Assembly: GCA_021801605.1 (NCBI GenBank)
Contig: JAJYXU010000077.1
Span: 1 to 64,000 of the forward strand
Direction: 5' to 3'
Length of the DNA stretch: 64,000 nt
DNA from: Bacteroidota bacterium
GTDB lineage: Bacteria > Bacteroidota > Ignavibacteria > Ignavibacteriales > Melioribacteraceae
In this document: positions 40,374 through 49,774 of the stretch, in pieces
Position numbering within the stretch: the first letter of the stretch is position 1
Layout: the number at the start of each line of letters is the position of its first letter
The notes under the pieces: generated by a model
Databases searched by the model: none
Told to the model about the DNA's origin: nothing
The model's input: the letters and a program-made list of their open reading frames with translations, nothing else
Translations under genes and position numbers: made by a program

Positions 40374-40918
40374 AAATTTATACTAAGACCGGTGATAAAG
40401 GAGAGACTTCACTCTTTGGCGGTAAAAGAGTTTGGAAAGATGATCTGAGAATTCAAGCATATGGTACTACAGACGAACTGAATGCGGTTCTTGGTATTGC
40501 AGTAGCTGAATTATCTGATACGGAACTTAAAGATGTAATTTCAGGTATACAGAATGATTTATTTACGGTAGGTTCCGATTTGGCTTCACCGCTTGAAAAA
40601 GAGAATAAAAATTTTGTTATACCTCGAGTTGATCTAAACTTTGTAACACGGCTTGAATTACTGATTGATAAATTCGATTCACAACTTCCTGTATTGAAAA
40701 ATTTTATTTTACCGGGAGGTTCAAAAGTTTCTGCAATTTTACATCATGCAAGAACTGTTTGCCGTAGAGCCGAACGTGAAGTTGTTGCATTATCTAGAAT
40801 AGAAGGGATTAATGATCAAATTGAAGTATATTTGAACCGTCTTTCTGATCTATTATTTGTATTAGCAAGATTTGAAAATTTTTCGTCAAAGCACCCTGAT
40901 ATTGAATGGAAGAAATAA
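40370..40918 (+). CDS. PduO-type cob(I)yrinic acid a,c-diamide adenosyltransferase
   Basis: [59 protein letters not shown]. Confidence 0.92.
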   Translation: [182 protein letters not shown]

Positions 40919-40948
40919 TTCTAAATTCTCCATTCTCAATTATTTTTC

Positions 40949-41297
40949 GGGGGTGACATTGGCTTCGACGGGGTTATCAGTTCTTTGAATTGCACACCGT
41001 GTTCTCCGTAGACACGTTAAACGACGGTAAAAAAGATAAAAGGCGAATATAACTACGCTTTAGCTGCGTAATTTACGCAGCCGTTCTTCAGTTCCGCTCA
41101 CGCCGGGGATTGAAAGAACGCCGCTTGGCGTGATAGCTGAATCGAACTTCCGGATAGAAGAGGCGAACTAAATTTCGGAATTGTCCCGCTAAAATCTGTC
41201 TCTTGATGTTAACGGGATGAAATCAAAAAAGAGACTATGTGTGTAGAAGTTCATTGGATTATAATTTCGGACCCGGGTTCGACTCCCGGCACCTCCA
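40949..41297 (+). ncRNA. ssrA: tmRNA (SsrA); CCA not encoded; tag GEYNYALAA
   Basis: 5' GGGGGTGacattggcttcgacgggg pairs with 3' CACCTCC-A; T-arm acccgggttcgactcccgg; tag ggc gaa tat aac tac gct tta gct gcg taa at 41042-41071. Confidence 0.96.
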
Positions 41298-41411
41298 CTC
41301 GGCTTCGTTTTGAGCTTGCGAAAAAAGAAGCCGAACACGGCGTAGTCCCGTATTTTGGGACGAAGCCGGTAAGTTCGGCTATAGAATATAGGAGCTCAAA
41401 ACTACGCCGTA
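41297..41411. repeat. Nested palindrome abutting the tmRNA 3' end
   Basis: Outer cggcttcgttttgagct/agctcaaaactacgccg; middle agccgaac/gttcggct; inner ggcgtagtccc/gggacgaagcc. Confidence 0.8.
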
Positions 41412-41776
41412 GTACTACTCGGCTATGTTTTATTACGTCTATATATTAGAGAGTATCAAGTATCCCGAAAATTATTATGTCGGTTGTACCATCAATCTTA
41501 AAAGACGGTTAGACAAACATAATCAAGGGGGATCACCTCATACATCAAAATACAAACCCTGGCGACTCACTACAGCAATTTCATTCTCCGAAAAACACAA
41601 AGCGTACTCCTTCGAAAAATACTTGAAGAGTCATTCCGGCAGAGCATTCTCAAAAAAGCATTTTTAATATCTATTGGAAAATATTCTTCATCAACTGCTT
41701 CCATTACCCATAGACCATATAGTTCTTCACATTCAGTACTCCAATCAATTTCTTTGCGAGTCACCCCGAGTAGTAC
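41412..41776. mobile_element. Candidate GIY-YIG mini-element bounded by 11-bp inverted repeats
   Basis: GTACTACTCGG at 41412-41422 and CCGAGTAGTAC at 41766-41776 flank the ORF. Confidence 0.4.
41425..41667 (+). CDS. Small GIY-YIG nuclease-domain protein
   Basis: MFYYVYILESIKYPENYYVGCTINLKRRLDKHNQGGSPHTSKYKPWRLTTAISF...FEKYLKSHSGRAFSKKHF. Confidence 0.9.
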   Translation: MFYYVYILESIKYPENYYVGCTINLKRRLDKHNQGGSPHTSKYKPWRLTTAISFSEKHKAYSFEKYLKSHSGRAFSKKHF

Positions 41777-41872
41777 AAATGCAATGCTACTACTATTAAC
41801 AACAGAGTAAAAATTATCTTGACTTAATGCAGATAAAATTCACACTATCTTATCTGAGGATAAAAACCATAC

Positions 41873-41968
41873 ATGGCGCTTAGCTGGAATGAAATTAAAG
41901 ACCGCGCAGTAAAGTTTTCAAAAGAATGGGCGGGTACATTTAACGAAGATGCCGACGCAATCTGTTGA
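41873..41968 (+). pseudogene. N-terminal remnant resembling a large MmeI/type IIG-like DNA methyltransferase
   Basis: MALSWNEIKDRAVKFSKEWAGTFNEDADAIC*; N-terminus looks like that family but stops after 31 codons. Confidence 0.55.
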
Positions 41969-42185
41969 TTTTGAGCTAAATACTAAAAATTGCTTCGCTC
42001 GCAATGACGAATACAAAAAATACCTTTTTAGAATGGACTCTATTATAATCACCAAATACTTTTGAAAAATTTTATTCCAATTAATACAAGCATTATAATC
42101 AGGTACAATCTTAAAAATATCATGGCAAACTTTACCATGGGAGTTGTTTTTACTTGCGGCATCTTCAACCTCTGATTTAATTTTT

Positions 42186-43469
42186 TTAAACGGCTCCAGC
42201 CAAAATATCTTTATCTTTAATTACACCTAACAGTTTATCATGCCTGTCAACAATAGGTATCATTCTGTAATGATACTTCGCAAATAATTCTTCAAGATCA
42301 TCTCTAAGATCTTCCTCTTCGGCTGTTACTACCGGCGAGACCATAATATCTACCAGCATAGTTTCATCCGGTGCAATTACAAGTTCTCTTAAATCAACAA
42401 CACCAAGAAGTGTATTATCTTCGGGAGTGATTACATAAATGTAAGATATATTACTCCGATCAACATCCGAGTTTTTTAATGACTTTAAAATTTCACTGGC
42501 TGTTTTTTCTTTTGGCGCAGCAAAATAGTTAGATGTCATCATCACACGGGCTGTTTCTTCTTTCTCTGATAAGATCTTGCTAATTTTTTCTGCATCGGCT
42601 TCCGGCACCAATTGGATTAATTCAATAACATCATCGTTTGGAAGAACAGAAAACAAATTAGCGAGCTGGGGGATTGACATCTCGGATAAAATATTTTGTG
42701 CTCTTTCCTTGCGAAGATTTGACATTAATTGTCTTTTAGCCCGTGGTTCAGCTTCAATTAATGTTTCAGCGGCAGTTTCCGAGTCAAGGGCAGAAAAAAC
42801 AGCCTGCTGTTCTTTGCCTGAAAGTTCTTCCAGCGCATCAGCAAGATCTTCTGCAGGCAATTCTTTAATTTGATTTCTAGTAATCGAAAGTGAAACTTTA
42901 TCTTTGCTTCCGGCATCTTCAAGAGATAACGGCTGAACATATTTCCATGGTATAAGCTGATCTTTCATTACTCTTATTCTTCTGAAACCCCACTTTCGTA
43001 AAAATCCATTGAATGAAATATCAACATGAACGATTATCATTTTTTCTTTTGTTTCAAGAAGATGAACATCATTTACAACTTCAATTCTTCTTCCATCCAT
43101 ATCAAGAATTGTTCTGCCGATCAAATGTTCGTTTACTAAAATCCATCCCGGTTGATCAACAAAGGGTGGATAGGTTTTTCCTTCTTCAAGTTTCTGAACA
43201 AAAATTGCATCATCTTCAATCTTTATCACTTTATCCCATTGAACAAATTCTGTAGGTTTTCCCCAACCATGTTCAATATAAATTCCAATTGCTTCGGGAA
43301 ATGGTTCGCTAAGTTTGAAAACAATATCTGTAACCTTTCCGATTTTGTCTTTAATTTTTCCGGCACAAACAGGCAGCTTAATAAGCTCAAGAAAATTTAA
43401 AAATCTAAATTCTTTTGTGCCTGAAGGCAGTTCGTGCATCTTAATCGTGTGATTATTTAATTGTGCCAT
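42186..43469 (-). CDS. Soluble MgtE-N + CBS-domain protein with N-terminal PRC-barrel-like region
   Basis: LADALEELSGKEQQAVFSALDSETAAETLIEAEPRAKRQLM; paired CBS (VVDLRELVIAPDETMLVDIM...RMIPIVDRHDKLLGVIKDKDIL); no TM domain. Confidence 0.8.
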   Translation of the reverse strand: MAQLNNHTIKMHELPSGTKEFRFLNFLELIKLPVCAGKIKDKIGKVTDIVFKLSEPFPEAIGIYIEHGWGKPTEFVQWDKVIKIEDDAIFVQKLEEGKTYPPFVDQPGWILVNEHLIGRTILDMDGRRIEVVNDVHLLETKEKMIIVHVDISFNGFLRKWGFRRIRVMKDQLIPWKYVQPLSLEDAGSKDKVSLSITRNQIKELPAEDLADALEELSGKEQQAVFSALDSETAAETLIEAEPRAKRQLMSNLRKERAQNILSEMSIPQLANLFSVLPNDDVIELIQLVPEADAEKISKILSEKEETARVMMTSNYFAAPKEKTASEILKSLKNSDVDRSNISYIYVITPEDNTLLGVVDLRELVIAPDETMLVDIMVSPVVTAEEEDLRDDLEELFAKYHYRMIPIVDRHDKLLGVIKDKDILAGAV

Positions 43470-43479
43470 AATTTTTCTC

Positions 43480-44796
43480 CTACCCTAACTTTATAAACTC
43501 AGGGAATAGAATAGTTAAGCCGAACAATGTTGAGATAAGAACCGTAAAAATTGTGATGCCCCAGTTAATAATATTTTGTGTCCGGGTGTTTTTGTATTCA
43601 CCCATTAAATTCTCATCATTCAAAAGTAGAATTAAAAACATTAACGCTGCGGGTAATAACGTAACCGCCACAACCTGGACAAACATTGTTATTGTGATAA
43701 GCGGTGCACTGGGAATTAGCACAATAGCGCCTGCTGTTGCAAGAGTTCCGAGATAGATAACGTAAAACCATGGCGCATCCTTAACGCTTTTATTAAGTGA
43801 ATGTGCCCATCCAAATACTTCTCCGACCGCCCATGATGTTGAGAGCGAGATGCACAAAGCACCAAGAAATCCCGCATCGAAAAGACCGATAGCAAATAAT
43901 CTCCGTGCCCAATCTCCCTGCCCATGGGGAAGTAAAGGAACTAAAGCATCTGCCGATTGTTTTGCGTCTTGAATGATTATTTGTGGAGAGTGATAATAAA
44001 ATGCAGCACCGGTAACGATGATAATAAAAACGGCAACAATGCCGGTTAATGTTGAACCAGCCAGCGTATCTATCTTGCCATACTTAATATCTCTTACATC
44101 CATACCTTTATCAACAACGGCACTCTGTTGAAAAAATATTTGCCAGGGTGTAATTGTAGTTCCAATATTTGCCATCACAATAAAAATTAAATCTTGTGTT
44201 AAGCCACCGGGAAATTTTGGATTCACAAAACCATTTGCAACTGCACCCCAACCCGGTGCTGTAGGCGTGTCCATTGCCCATAATGCTGCAGGTATGTAGA
44301 CAAGATTGAAAACGCAAAACAACAGTGTAATTTTTTCGAACGTCCAATATTTGCCTGAGAGAACGATCATCATCAAGATAGCTGTTACAAATAGAAATGT
44401 AATCCATGGAGGAACGCCAAACATCAGCATTGCTTCTGTCATGCCGATATATTCTGTAACCAGAGTAAGCCAATTAACTACTGCGAGATCAAAAATTGAA
44501 AACCATCCCCAAAATTTTCCAAAACCGTCGAAGATAGCTTCTGCATGACCGCGTTTTGTTACGGCACCAAGGCGAACGGTCATCTCCTGAATAAAATATG
44601 CCATTGGTATTAGAATAAAAAATACCCAAAGCAAATTGAATCCATACTTTGAACCTGTTACGGCATAAGTTGAGATACCTCCCGCATCGTTATCGGCAAC
44701 CATGGTAATTATACCGGGACCTACAACAGCAAACAGTAATATTGTACGGCGTTTGAATCTGCTTAGATAATGTATGGTTTTGCTTATCCAGAACAT
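43480..44796 (-). CDS. NRAMP-family divalent metal (Mn/Fe) transporter
   Basis: VGPGIITMVADNDAGGISTYAVTGSKYGFNLLW; IVMANIGTTITPWQIFFQQSA. Confidence 0.9.
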   Translation of the reverse strand: MFWISKTIHYLSRFKRRTILLFAVVGPGIITMVADNDAGGISTYAVTGSKYGFNLLWVFFILIPMAYFIQEMTVRLGAVTKRGHAEAIFDGFGKFWGWFSIFDLAVVNWLTLVTEYIGMTEAMLMFGVPPWITFLFVTAILMMIVLSGKYWTFEKITLLFCVFNLVYIPAALWAMDTPTAPGWGAVANGFVNPKFPGGLTQDLIFIVMANIGTTITPWQIFFQQSAVVDKGMDVRDIKYGKIDTLAGSTLTGIVAVFIIIVTGAAFYYHSPQIIIQDAKQSADALVPLLPHGQGDWARRLFAIGLFDAGFLGALCISLSTSWAVGEVFGWAHSLNKSVKDAPWFYVIYLGTLATAGAIVLIPSAPLITITMFVQVVAVTLLPAALMFLILLLNDENLMGEYKNTRTQNIINWGITIFTVLISTLFGLTILFPEFIKLG

Positions 44797-44908
44797 TAAT
44801 ATGCTTCCCCAAACAAAATTATTGAAATTTCTTTAATAGGTATTTTCAAATTGCAATTTAGTTAATGATTACTAGTAGGCAAAATAAATTGTTCAAGTCT
44901 ATGGGCAG

Positions 44909-45373
44909 TTATACTTTCTTATTCTGAAAAAGTTTTAGGAACTCTTCATTATTTTTTTCTAATTGACTGATCTTTTCCACTTCATCGTTTTTTACAGTAG
45001 ATTTTTCAGTTTCTCTATAAAAATCGTCGGACGATATTACCTTGCAGCCGCAAACCTTCCCGAAGTTCATCAAACTGTGATCTGAAGTTACAAGAATAAT
45101 CAATCTTGGATTGAGAGAGTTCTCTATTTCTTGTCTGATAAAGTTATCGGACTGTTGATTGAAAGAATATGTTATTTTTCCTTTTGAGATAGATAAAGGA
45201 AGATTTGGGTGACCATCAAAGTGAAGTGAAAGTTTTACCTTCTTGCCTGCAAAATGTCTATTGAGAAAGTAAATTAAATTCTCGCGGCTAGCCTGTTTAT
45301 CTTTTTTTTGAAGTTGTTGTAATGATTTGATTCTGCCGATCAAATTGTTACCGTCAATTATATAGTAGTTCAT
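44909..45373 (-). CDS. NYN/PIN-like (YacP-type) domain protein
   Basis: MNYYIIDGNNLIGRIKSL...LHFDGHPN...ILVTSDHSLMNFGKVCGCKVISSDDFYRE. Confidence 0.8.
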   Translation of the reverse strand: MNYYIIDGNNLIGRIKSLQQLQKKDKQASRENLIYFLNRHFAGKKVKLSLHFDGHPNLPLSISKGKITYSFNQQSDNFIRQEIENSLNPRLIILVTSDHSLMNFGKVCGCKVISSDDFYRETEKSTVKNDEVEKISQLEKNNEEFLKLFQNKKV

Positions 45374-45581
45374 TTAATATTATTTTCCCTTGTTTCATCC
45401 TTAAATGACTGTAGATCTTACACAGCTAAATATACGCAACAGAAAGTATTGATAATTGAGTCAATTTGTAAATCTGCTTGTATTTTAACGTGGCTGCGAT
45501 CAAATTCCGTAAACATAAAAACCGTGCCAGTGCCAATTTTCGTTGCTTTAGGGACATTATTGCCGTAAATTTGAAACCAGA

Positions 45582-46436
45582 ATGAAGCATCTTTACTTCA
45601 CAAAACTGAGTGGCGCCGGTAACGATTTTATTTTGTTCGATAAAAAAATCAATCCGGAAATTGAATTAACGCCGCAAATCATTGATAAACTATGTAAAAG
45701 ACGTACTGGTATTGGCGCCGATGGTGTGTTATTCATCTCAGATTTAGATGGATACGCATTTGAGATGAGATACTTTAATTCGGATGGATCTACCGGAAGT
45801 TTATGCGCAAATGGTGCCCGTTGTGCTATTCGATATGGAAATGTGAGTGGTAGATTAGCTCTGAATAAAATAAATTTTATTGCGAACGATATTGAATATT
45901 CCGGACAAGTACTAGAAAACGGACAGATTAAATTTTTTCTTAATCATCCGAAGAAGATGAAACAGAATTTCAAAATCAAAGCCGCGAATCAGCTAATTTC
46001 AGCGTCTTATGTACATACAGGTTCGCCGCATGTTGTAATAAAAATAAATGATGTTCTTAAAAATCCGGCAGATGTAAATTCTTTTTATAATGATATAAAT
46101 GACTTTCCGGTTTTTGAACTTGGGAGGGAAATTCGCTTTCACAAAGATTTTGCACCTGAAGGAACGAATGTAAATTTTGTTCAGTTTGATAATAATGAGA
46201 TTAAGATCAGAAGTTATGAACGCGGCGTTGAAGAAGAAACTCTTTCATGCGGAACTGGTTCTGTTGCTGCGGCTTTAATTTCTTTTGTGCAGGATAATTT
46301 TAATCCGCCGATTAAGATACATCCCCTAAGCGGTGATGAGTTAACGGTAGATTTTAAAATTGAGAATCAAAAAGTGCAGGAGCTTTCGTTAACCGGTCCT
46401 GCCGAAATAATTTTTAAGGGAGAATTATTAATATAA
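45582..46436 (+). CDS. dapF: Diaminopimelate epimerase
   Basis: FTKLSGAGNDFILFD, NSDGSTGSLCANGARCA, EEETLSCGTGSVAAAL. Confidence 0.95.
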   Translation: MKHLYFTKLSGAGNDFILFDKKINPEIELTPQIIDKLCKRRTGIGADGVLFISDLDGYAFEMRYFNSDGSTGSLCANGARCAIRYGNVSGRLALNKINFIANDIEYSGQVLENGQIKFFLNHPKKMKQNFKIKAANQLISASYVHTGSPHVVIKINDVLKNPADVNSFYNDINDFPVFELGREIRFHKDFAPEGTNVNFVQFDNNEIKIRSYERGVEEETLSCGTGSVAAALISFVQDNFNPPIKIHPLSGDELTVDFKIENQKVQELSLTGPAEIIFKGELLI

Positions 46437-46453
46437 TATAATCGAGGAGTTCA

Positions 46454-46759
46454 ATGAGTAAAGTAATTTTTTCCATTCGTTATAATGTTTTTCCGGAAAA
46501 ACGGGAAGAATACTTAGATGTAGTTCGTGAATTAAAGAATTTAGTGAAAGCAGATGGTTTAGAAAATTATTCGGTGTTCGAACAAAAAAATAAACCTAAT
46601 AGCTTTGAAGAGATCTATATTTTCAAGAGTAAAGAATCGTATGAAAATTTTGAAGATAATACTGACGAACGCATTGATATTCTAATGACAAAGCTTTCCG
46701 ATATGATCAAAGAGCAGTCAACACAGTACACAACATTGTTCGAAGTGAACAACGCTTAA
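46454..46759 (+). CDS. Antibiotic biosynthesis monooxygenase-like (ABM) protein
   Basis: ~100-aa ferredoxin-like ORF: FSIRYNVFPEKREEYLDVVRELK...YSVFEQKNKPNSFEEIYIFKSKESYENFED. Confidence 0.6.
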   Translation: MSKVIFSIRYNVFPEKREEYLDVVRELKNLVKADGLENYSVFEQKNKPNSFEEIYIFKSKESYENFEDNTDERIDILMTKLSDMIKEQSTQYTTLFEVNNA

Positions 46760-46817
46760 TTGTTCATATCTTTCATTTATTTGGATTAATTCCCGCCAGA
46801 TTAATTCGGGATTTTAA

Positions 46818-47867
46818 ATGTTTGAATACGTTGGTGCCTTACATATCCATTCGGTTTATTCTGATGGCTCGGGCGAAGTAAAAGATATTGCACAATACGC
46901 AAACGAGACCGGGCTTGATTTTATTCTACTTACCGATCATAACACTTTGCGCGCTCTCCATGAAGGATTTGAGGGCTGGTATGGCAAGACGCTTTTACTT
47001 GTCGGCTGTGAAATAAATGATAAAGAAAACAAAAATCATTATCTCGCATTCGGTATTAACGAACCATATTCTACTCGCATTCCAGCCAAAGAATATGTAA
47101 GCAAAGTAAAAGAAGCCGGGGGAATCGGTTTTATTGCGCATCCGAACGAAAAAAGATCTTCTATGAAAGAACATCCAGCTTATCCGTGGACGGAATGGAA
47201 CACTGAAGATTTCACCGGGATTGAAATTTGGAATCATATGTCTGAATGGATGGAAGGGTTAACAGAGCAGAATAAATATAATTATTTTTTACATCCTCTT
47301 AAATCAATCTCGGCACCGCCAAGTGATACTTTAGAAATATGGGACAAGCTGAATCTAAAACGGAAGGTTGTTGGCATTGGCGGAGTAGATGCTCATGCTC
47401 ATAAAGTAAATGTTTTCGGCTTTGTGGAAATGGAAGTCTTTCCTTACAAAGTTTTATTCAAATCAATTAGAACACACATACTTCTAAATGATGAACTCAA
47501 AATATCAACTGAACCGCACCTGATCAATTCAGCTAAGAAACAAATTTATAAATCGCTGGAAGAAGGTAGATGTTTTGTTTCAAACTCTTATCATGGTGAT
47601 GCAAAAGGATTTAGATTTTTTGCAGAAGAAGGAAAGAATATTTATCAAATGGGAGATTCAATTCCGCTGGTGAATGATCTCAAATTACAAATTGAAGCCC
47701 CTAAAGAAAATGTAAATATCAGAATAATAAAAAACGGTGAAGAAATTTTATCAACAGATAGTTCTTTTCTTGAGTTTTTGGTTAAAGAAAAGGGCGTTTA
47801 TCGTGTAGAAGTCTACTTAAACCAAAATGCTTGGATTTTTTCAAATCATATTAGAATTGGTCTATAA
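46818..47867 (+). CDS. PHP-domain metal-dependent phosphoesterase
   Basis: GALHIHSVYSDGSGEVKDIAQYANETGLDFILLTDHNTL; GIGGVDAHAH. Confidence 0.85.
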   Translation: MFEYVGALHIHSVYSDGSGEVKDIAQYANETGLDFILLTDHNTLRALHEGFEGWYGKTLLLVGCEINDKENKNHYLAFGINEPYSTRIPAKEYVSKVKEAGGIGFIAHPNEKRSSMKEHPAYPWTEWNTEDFTGIEIWNHMSEWMEGLTEQNKYNYFLHPLKSISAPPSDTLEIWDKLNLKRKVVGIGGVDAHAHKVNVFGFVEMEVFPYKVLFKSIRTHILLNDELKISTEPHLINSAKKQIYKSLEEGRCFVSNSYHGDAKGFRFFAEEGKNIYQMGDSIPLVNDLKLQIEAPKENVNIRIIKNGEEILSTDSSFLEFLVKEKGVYRVEVYLNQNAWIFSNHIRIGL

Positions 47868-47921
47868 TTTTTCTTAGATTTCGCCCCGAATTTTTAGATT
47901 TATCAACAAACGAGGTTAAAA

Positions 47922-48611
47922 GTGTTAGAGAGAAGAAAAAAGATTACAAAAAAACAAATGAAAGAAGACAAACTTGTTACAAGTTATTACAATACTAAAA
48001 ACTTTTTTCTTGAAAACCAGGCAAGGATATTAATCGGTGTTGCAGCAATTGCATTGATAGCAGTGGCAGTTACTCTTTTTATGAATAAAAGAGCCGGCGA
48101 TAACAAAGTTGCAGCCGGTCTTCTCTCAAAAGTTATTCCGCTTTACGATTCTGGAGCATTCAAAGATGCAATTGATGGTCAGCCCTCTTCAAACACAATT
48201 GGTTTGAAGAAAATTGTTGATCAGTATGGCAGTACCGAAAATGGTGAAACTGCAAAAATTTATCTCGCAAACGCATATTCGATGCTCGGAAATAATGACG
48301 AAGCTTACAAAATGTTTGACGATTATTCAGGTTCTAATCCATTATTCAAAGCTACTTCTCTTGCCGGCAGAGGCGGTGTGCTTGAATCGAGAAAAGAATT
48401 TGATAAAGCGGCAGATTTATATAAAGATGCGGCAAAGATTTCTAAGAGTAATCCTGCAAATGCAGATTATCTTTTGAGAGCAGGGGTTATCTTACTCAAT
48501 TCCGGAAAGAAAGAAGAAGCTAAGACAGTTTTTGACATGATTAAAAAAGATTACAAAACCAGCGCTGCTTTTTCTGAGATTGACCGGTATCTCATTCAAA
48601 TTGAGAGCTAA
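47922..48611 (+). CDS. TPR membrane protein, YfgM-like (GTG start)
   Basis: N-terminal TM anchor followed by TPR region. Confidence 0.7.
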   Translation: MLERRKKITKKQMKEDKLVTSYYNTKNFFLENQARILIGVAAIALIAVAVTLFMNKRAGDNKVAAGLLSKVIPLYDSGAFKDAIDGQPSSNTIGLKKIVDQYGSTENGETAKIYLANAYSMLGNNDEAYKMFDDYSGSNPLFKATSLAGRGGVLESRKEFDKAADLYKDAAKISKSNPANADYLLRAGVILLNSGKKEEAKTVFDMIKKDYKTSAAFSEIDRYLIQIES

Positions 48612-48703
48612 TTCAATTTTCATTTGCAATTCATTTAACCCCATCCTTGATTTTAGATCGGGTGGTGGCTATATTTTCATCAGTTAGAAGGATTAAAATT
48701 TTT

Positions 48704-49270
48704 ATGGCAGACACTTCCGATTTCAGAAATGGTCTTATTATTAAATATAAAAACGAACCGTACGTAATTGTTGAGTTCCAGCATGTTAAACCTGGAAAAG
48801 GCGGCGCATTTGTCAGAACATCATTAAAAAATTTAAAAACCGGCAGAGTATTAGATAATACATTCCGTTCGGGTGAAGGTGTTGAAGTTATTCGTGTTGA
48901 AAGAAGAAAATATCAATATCTGTTTAGAGAACAGGGTGGGTTGGTTCTAATGGATAATGGAACTTACGAACAGATGACCGTTGCCGAGAGCATAATTGGC
49001 GAAGGACAAGTTTATTTAAAAGAAGGTGTAGAAATAGAACTTCTTCTTGACGATAAAGATCAAATTATCACTGCAGAAATTCCAATTTTTGTTGCGCTTA
49101 AAGTTGTTGAAACTGAGCCCGGTTTCAAAGGGGATACCGCAAATAGCGCACTCAAACCTGCAAAACTTGAAACAGGAGCAAAAATTAACGTCCCACTGTT
49201 TATCAACGAAGGTGATCTTCTTAAAGTTGATACAAGAACAGGTGGATATGTCGAACGAGTTAAAAATTAA
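48704..49270 (+). CDS. efp: Elongation factor P
   Basis: [58 protein letters not shown]. Confidence 0.96.
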   Translation: MADTSDFRNGLIIKYKNEPYVIVEFQHVKPGKGGAFVRTSLKNLKTGRVLDNTFRSGEGVEVIRVERRKYQYLFREQGGLVLMDNGTYEQMTVAESIIGEGQVYLKEGVEIELLLDDKDQIITAEIPIFVALKVVETEPGFKGDTANSALKPAKLETGAKINVPLFINEGDLLKVDTRTGGYVERVKN

Positions 49271-49748
49271 GAGCAACGGCATGGACATAAACCTTCTTAA
49301 AAAGCTCATCAAATTAGTTGAACAAAGTGAGATTACCGATTTTGAAGTTGCTGAAGGTGATCTCAAAGTAAAAATCTCGAAGAATCTCAATCAAGTTCAT
49401 ATTCAGTCGGCTGGTGATTACTCCAGGCAGGCAGTTCTAACGCAAGCGCCAGTTTTTAATGAGGTTAATTCAAAAATTGCCGCAGCACCTGCTGAAACAT
49501 TGTCTAAACTTCACGAGGTAAAATCTCCTATCGTTGGAACATTCTACCGCGCACCAGCACCCGATGCCGATCCGTATATTCAAGTTGGCGATGTTGTTAC
49601 AGCCGGCTCTGTTCTTTGCATTGTTGAAGCAATGAAACTGATGAATGAAATTGAATGTGACGTTAGTGGAAAAATTGTTAAAATCCTCGTCGAAAACGCC
49701 ACTCCGGTTGAATACAACCAACCTCTATTTTTGATTGAGACTGTCTAG
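49248..49748 (+). CDS. accB: Acetyl-CoA carboxylase biotin carboxyl carrier protein
   Basis: MNLLKK-type N-terminus ([18 protein letters not shown]), [33 protein letters not shown]; start overlaps efp. Confidence 0.93.
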   Translation: MSNELKIKSNGMDINLLKKLIKLVEQSEITDFEVAEGDLKVKISKNLNQVHIQSAGDYSRQAVLTQAPVFNEVNSKIAAAPAETLSKLHEVKSPIVGTFYRAPAPDADPYIQVGDVVTAGSVLCIVEAMKLMNEIECDVSGKIVKILVENATPVEYNQPLFLIETV

Positions 49749-49774
49749 TGTTATCAAACTTTTAAGAGGAGATT

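Noticed and set aside
41237-41449. 70-aa ORF over the tmRNA 3' end
   Set aside because: Overlaps the tmRNA T-arm and acceptor plus palindrome; coding appearance is incidental.
41989-42013. attgcttcgctcgcaatgacga segment as a regulatory hairpin
   Set aside because: Resembles a short intergenic palindrome common in many bacterial genomes; no gene-specific context.
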